Assembly (NCBI GenBank): GCA_020352775.1
Contig: CP070684.1
Span: 520,421-573,942 of the forward strand
Direction of reading: 5' to 3'
Source of the DNA: Candidatus Omnitrophota bacterium
GTDB lineage: Bacteria; Omnitrophota; Gorgyraeia; Duberdicusellales; 4484-171
DNA: 53,522 nt
Shown: one piece after another, positions 51,637 through 53,522 of the stretch
Position numbering within the stretch: the stretch's first letter is position 1
Layout: each line of letters opens with the position of its first letter
Notes under the pieces: generated by a model
What the model saw: only the letters and a program-made list of their open reading frames with translations
Told to the model about the DNA's origin: nothing
Database searches by the model: none
Translations under genes and position numbers: made by a program

Positions 51637-53522
51637 GTAAATTTAAGCCTACCGGTGACCAGCCCCAGGCAATTGAGAAATTAGTAAACGGAGTCAAAGA
51701 AGCCAAGCAATTTCAAACTCTTCTGGGCGTAACTGGCTCTGGGAAAACATTTACTCTTGCCGCTGCAATTGAAAAGATAAACCGTCCGGTTCTAGTTATT
51801 TCCCACAATAAAACTCTTGCCAGCCAGCTTTACGCTGAGTTTAAAGAATTTTTCCCGCACAATGCCGTGGAATATTTCGTAAGCTACTATGATTATTATC
51901 AACCGGAAAGCTATATTCCCCAGACCGATACCTATATTGAAAAGGATGCCTCCATAAATGAGAGACTGGATCGATTGCGCCTTTCAACTACAAGCTCGCT
52001 GGTGGCGCGCCGTGATGTTATTGTGGTAGCCTCCGTATCCTGTATTTATAATCTGGGTTCACCCCAAGATTACCAGGAACTTATTCTTTATGTGAAAAAA
52101 AGCGATACTACTCCACGGGAGGCGCTTTTAAAAAGACTGGTATCATTACAGTATGAGCGCAATGATTTTGATTTTAGAAGAGGAGTATTTCGGGTAAAAG
52201 GAGATACTGTAGATATTTTCCCGACCTATAAAGAGCGTGCACTACGTATTGAGTTTTTCGCTGATACCGTTGAGGGTATTTATGAAATTGATCCCTTAAA
52301 AGGAGAAAGAATAGAGGAATTAAACGCAGTGGGAATATATCCGGCCAAGCACTTTATTATTGGAGAAGAAAAAATAAACCCCGCTCTTGAGACAATTAAG
52401 TGGGAATTGGAAGACAGACTCAACTATTTTAAAAAAGAAGCTAAGCCCCTGGAGGAGGAACGCCTTCGCATGCGCACCCACTATGACATGGAGATGCTCA
52501 AGGAAATGGGGTATTGCCATGGTATTGAGAATTACTCCCGTCATCTCTCCGGCCGGCCCCCTGGCTCACGGCCCTATTGTTTGCTGGATTACTTTCCCAA
52601 AGATTTCATTACGGTGATTGATGAAAGCCATGTCACGATCCCCCAAATAAGAGGAATGTATGAAGGGGATAAATCACGCAAAGAGACTTTGGTAAAATAT
52701 GGCTTTAGGCTTCCTTCCTGCCTAGACAACCGGCCCTTAAAATTTGATGAATTTATGGAACTTACGGACCAGACAATTAATATCTCTGCTACCCCTTCTG
52801 ATTATGAGATAAGACTATCGAAAGGTGAGGTTACCGAGCAGATTATCAGGCCTACTGGCTTGCCTGACCCTGAAATAGAAGTACGGCCCACTAAAAATCA
52901 GATTGATGATTTAGTCAAAGAAATCGAGGCCCGCGCTAAGAAGAAAGAGCGCACTTTGGTTACTACCTTAACCAAAAGAATGTCAGAAGAACTAAGCGCC
53001 TACTTAAAAAATGAAGGGCTGGCAGTGACTTATCTTCACTCTGAAATCGATACCATCCAAAGAGCTAAAATCTTTAAAGAGCTAAGACTTAAAAAGTTTG
53101 TCTGTGTGGTAGGGATAAATCTTTTACGGGAAGGTATGGTTTTACCCGAGGTATCATTGGTTGCGATTTTAGATGCTGATAAGGAAGGGTTTTTGCGCTC
53201 TGCCACATCTTTAATTCAGGTTGCTGGAAGATGCGCCCGTAATATAAATGGCAGGGTATTAATGTATGGTGATACCGTGACAAAATCCATGGCAAAAGCA
53301 ATAAGGGAAAGCAGCCGACGCCGCAAAATCCAACTGGAATATAATGAAAAACATAATATCACGCCCACCACCATCCAGAAAGCAATCCGGGAAGGAATTG
53401 AAGTTTATATGCAGGAAGAGGAACGCTTAGAGGAGAGACTAGAGCTGCATGCCAAAGATATCGAGCTAAAAGATATCATTGCCCAATTAGAAAAAGAGAT
53501 GTTTATTGCTGCGAAAAACTTA
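51615..53522 (+). CDS. uvrB: Excinuclease ABC subunit B (partial at window end)
   Basis: The frame runs from ATG 51615 to the last base, 636 residues, with no stop in the window. UvrB is the damage-verifying helicase subunit of nucleotide excision repair. Seen: FKPTGDQPQAIEKLV, Walker A GVTGSGKTFTLA, the beta-hairpin YYDYYQPESYIPQTDTYIEKD, the Walker B VIDESHVTIPQ, and QLEYNEKHNITP. The C-terminal UVR domain would lie beyond the window. Motif V reads REGMVLPEVS, where the family has REGLDLPEVS: the Asp is Val (about residue 509), and GRAARN is GRCARN. The gene overlaps the preceding glycosyltransferase by 22 bases. Confidence 0.95.
   Translation, partial: MDKFKLVSKFKPTGDQPQAIEKLVNGVKEAKQFQTLLGVTGSGKTFTLAAAIEKINRPVLVISHNKTLASQLYAEFKEFFPHNAVEYFVSYYDYYQPESYIPQTDTYIEKDASINERLDRLRLSTTSSLVARRDVIVVASVSCIYNLGSPQDYQELILYVKKSDTTPREALLKRLVSLQYERNDFDFRRGVFRVKGDTVDIFPTYKERALRIEFFADTVEGIYEIDPLKGERIEELNAVGIYPAKHFIIGEEKINPALETIKWELEDRLNYFKKEAKPLEEERLRMRTHYDMEMLKEMGYCHGIENYSRHLSGRPPGSRPYCLLDYFPKDFITVIDESHVTIPQIRGMYEGDKSRKETLVKYGFRLPSCLDNRPLKFDEFMELTDQTINISATPSDYEIRLSKGEVTEQIIRPTGLPDPEIEVRPTKNQIDDLVKEIEARAKKKERTLVTTLTKRMSEELSAYLKNEGLAVTYLHSEIDTIQRAKIFKELRLKKFVCVVGINLLREGMVLPEVSLVAILDADKEGFLRSATSLIQVAGRCARNINGRVLMYGDTVTKSMAKAIRESSRRRKIQLEYNEKHNITPTTIQKAIREGIEVYMQEEERLEERLELHAKDIELKDIIAQLEKEMFIAAKNL

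Overview
The window looks like a stretch of chromosome from an uncultivated diderm bacterium, most like Candidatus Omnitrophota (OP3) or a nearby PVC-type lineage. This is inference from gene content and gene order. The diderm assignment rests on a SurA-like periplasmic chaperone, LspA, several lipoproteins including a BamE/SmpA-like one, and many signal peptides. Coding density is high and most genes lie on the + strand. No rRNA, tRNA, CRISPR array or transposase was seen.

Layout. Bases 1-3480 are a disturbed region. The 3' end of mfd occurs twice as a direct repeat (1-108 and 3378-3485), and between the copies sits an AT-rich pair: a dolichyl-phosphate-sugar-type glycosyltransferase and a large GT39-like membrane protein. 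Bases 3481-15548 are a housekeeping run: surA-like, pdxA, rsmA, proC, mtnP, a PfkB kinase, ileS, a Lys-rich DksA-like protein, lspA, rluD, aroA and an FAH-family enzyme. Bases 15590-27520 are a nitrogen-assimilation block: an NfnA/NfnB-like (GltD-like) flavoprotein pair, gdhA, a GltB-like FMN protein, a small Cys protein, glnA, a GAF-ANTAR RNA-binding regulator, a small unknown protein and carB. Bases 27575-39729 hold a DUF1846 protein, an L-2-hydroxyglutarate-oxidase-like enzyme, a 12-repeat TPR protein, an FMN-binding lipoprotein, a 1-phosphofructokinase-type kinase, an alpha-glucan phosphorylase, an HD-domain protein, a desulforedoxin-like protein and several secreted or membrane proteins of unknown role. 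Bases 39738-53522 hold an APC permease, an ABC-F ATPase, small membrane proteins, an alpha/beta hydrolase, a YjbQ-family protein, a SulP transporter, valS, nadC, an inserted glycosyltransferase-like gene and uvrB, which runs off the end.

The most interesting signal is regulatory. Three strong sigma70-type promoters (TTGACA plus a good -10) stand before the nfnA-like gene, the gltB-like gene and carB. Each is followed by one to three attenuator-like elements, six in all. In four of them a short hairpin, AGGAC or a near variant closed by GTCCT, carries a six-base loop reading [A/G]A[A/T]GGC. The loop plus the 3' arm of that hairpin is also the 5' arm of an intrinsic terminator, so the two folds exclude each other. 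The same block encodes a GAF-ANTAR protein, and ANTAR domains are known to bind tandem hexaloop hairpins and prevent termination. I propose a compact ANTAR antitermination regulon controlling glutamate, glutamine and carbamoyl-phosphate synthesis, with regulator and targets within about 9 kb.

A second pattern is leaderless expression. Nine genes have a -10 hexamer only 7-10 bases before the start codon, four of them with the extended TGnTATAAT form, and no Shine-Dalgarno. Other genes carry strong AGGAGG sites. Two translation-initiation modes therefore seem to coexist.
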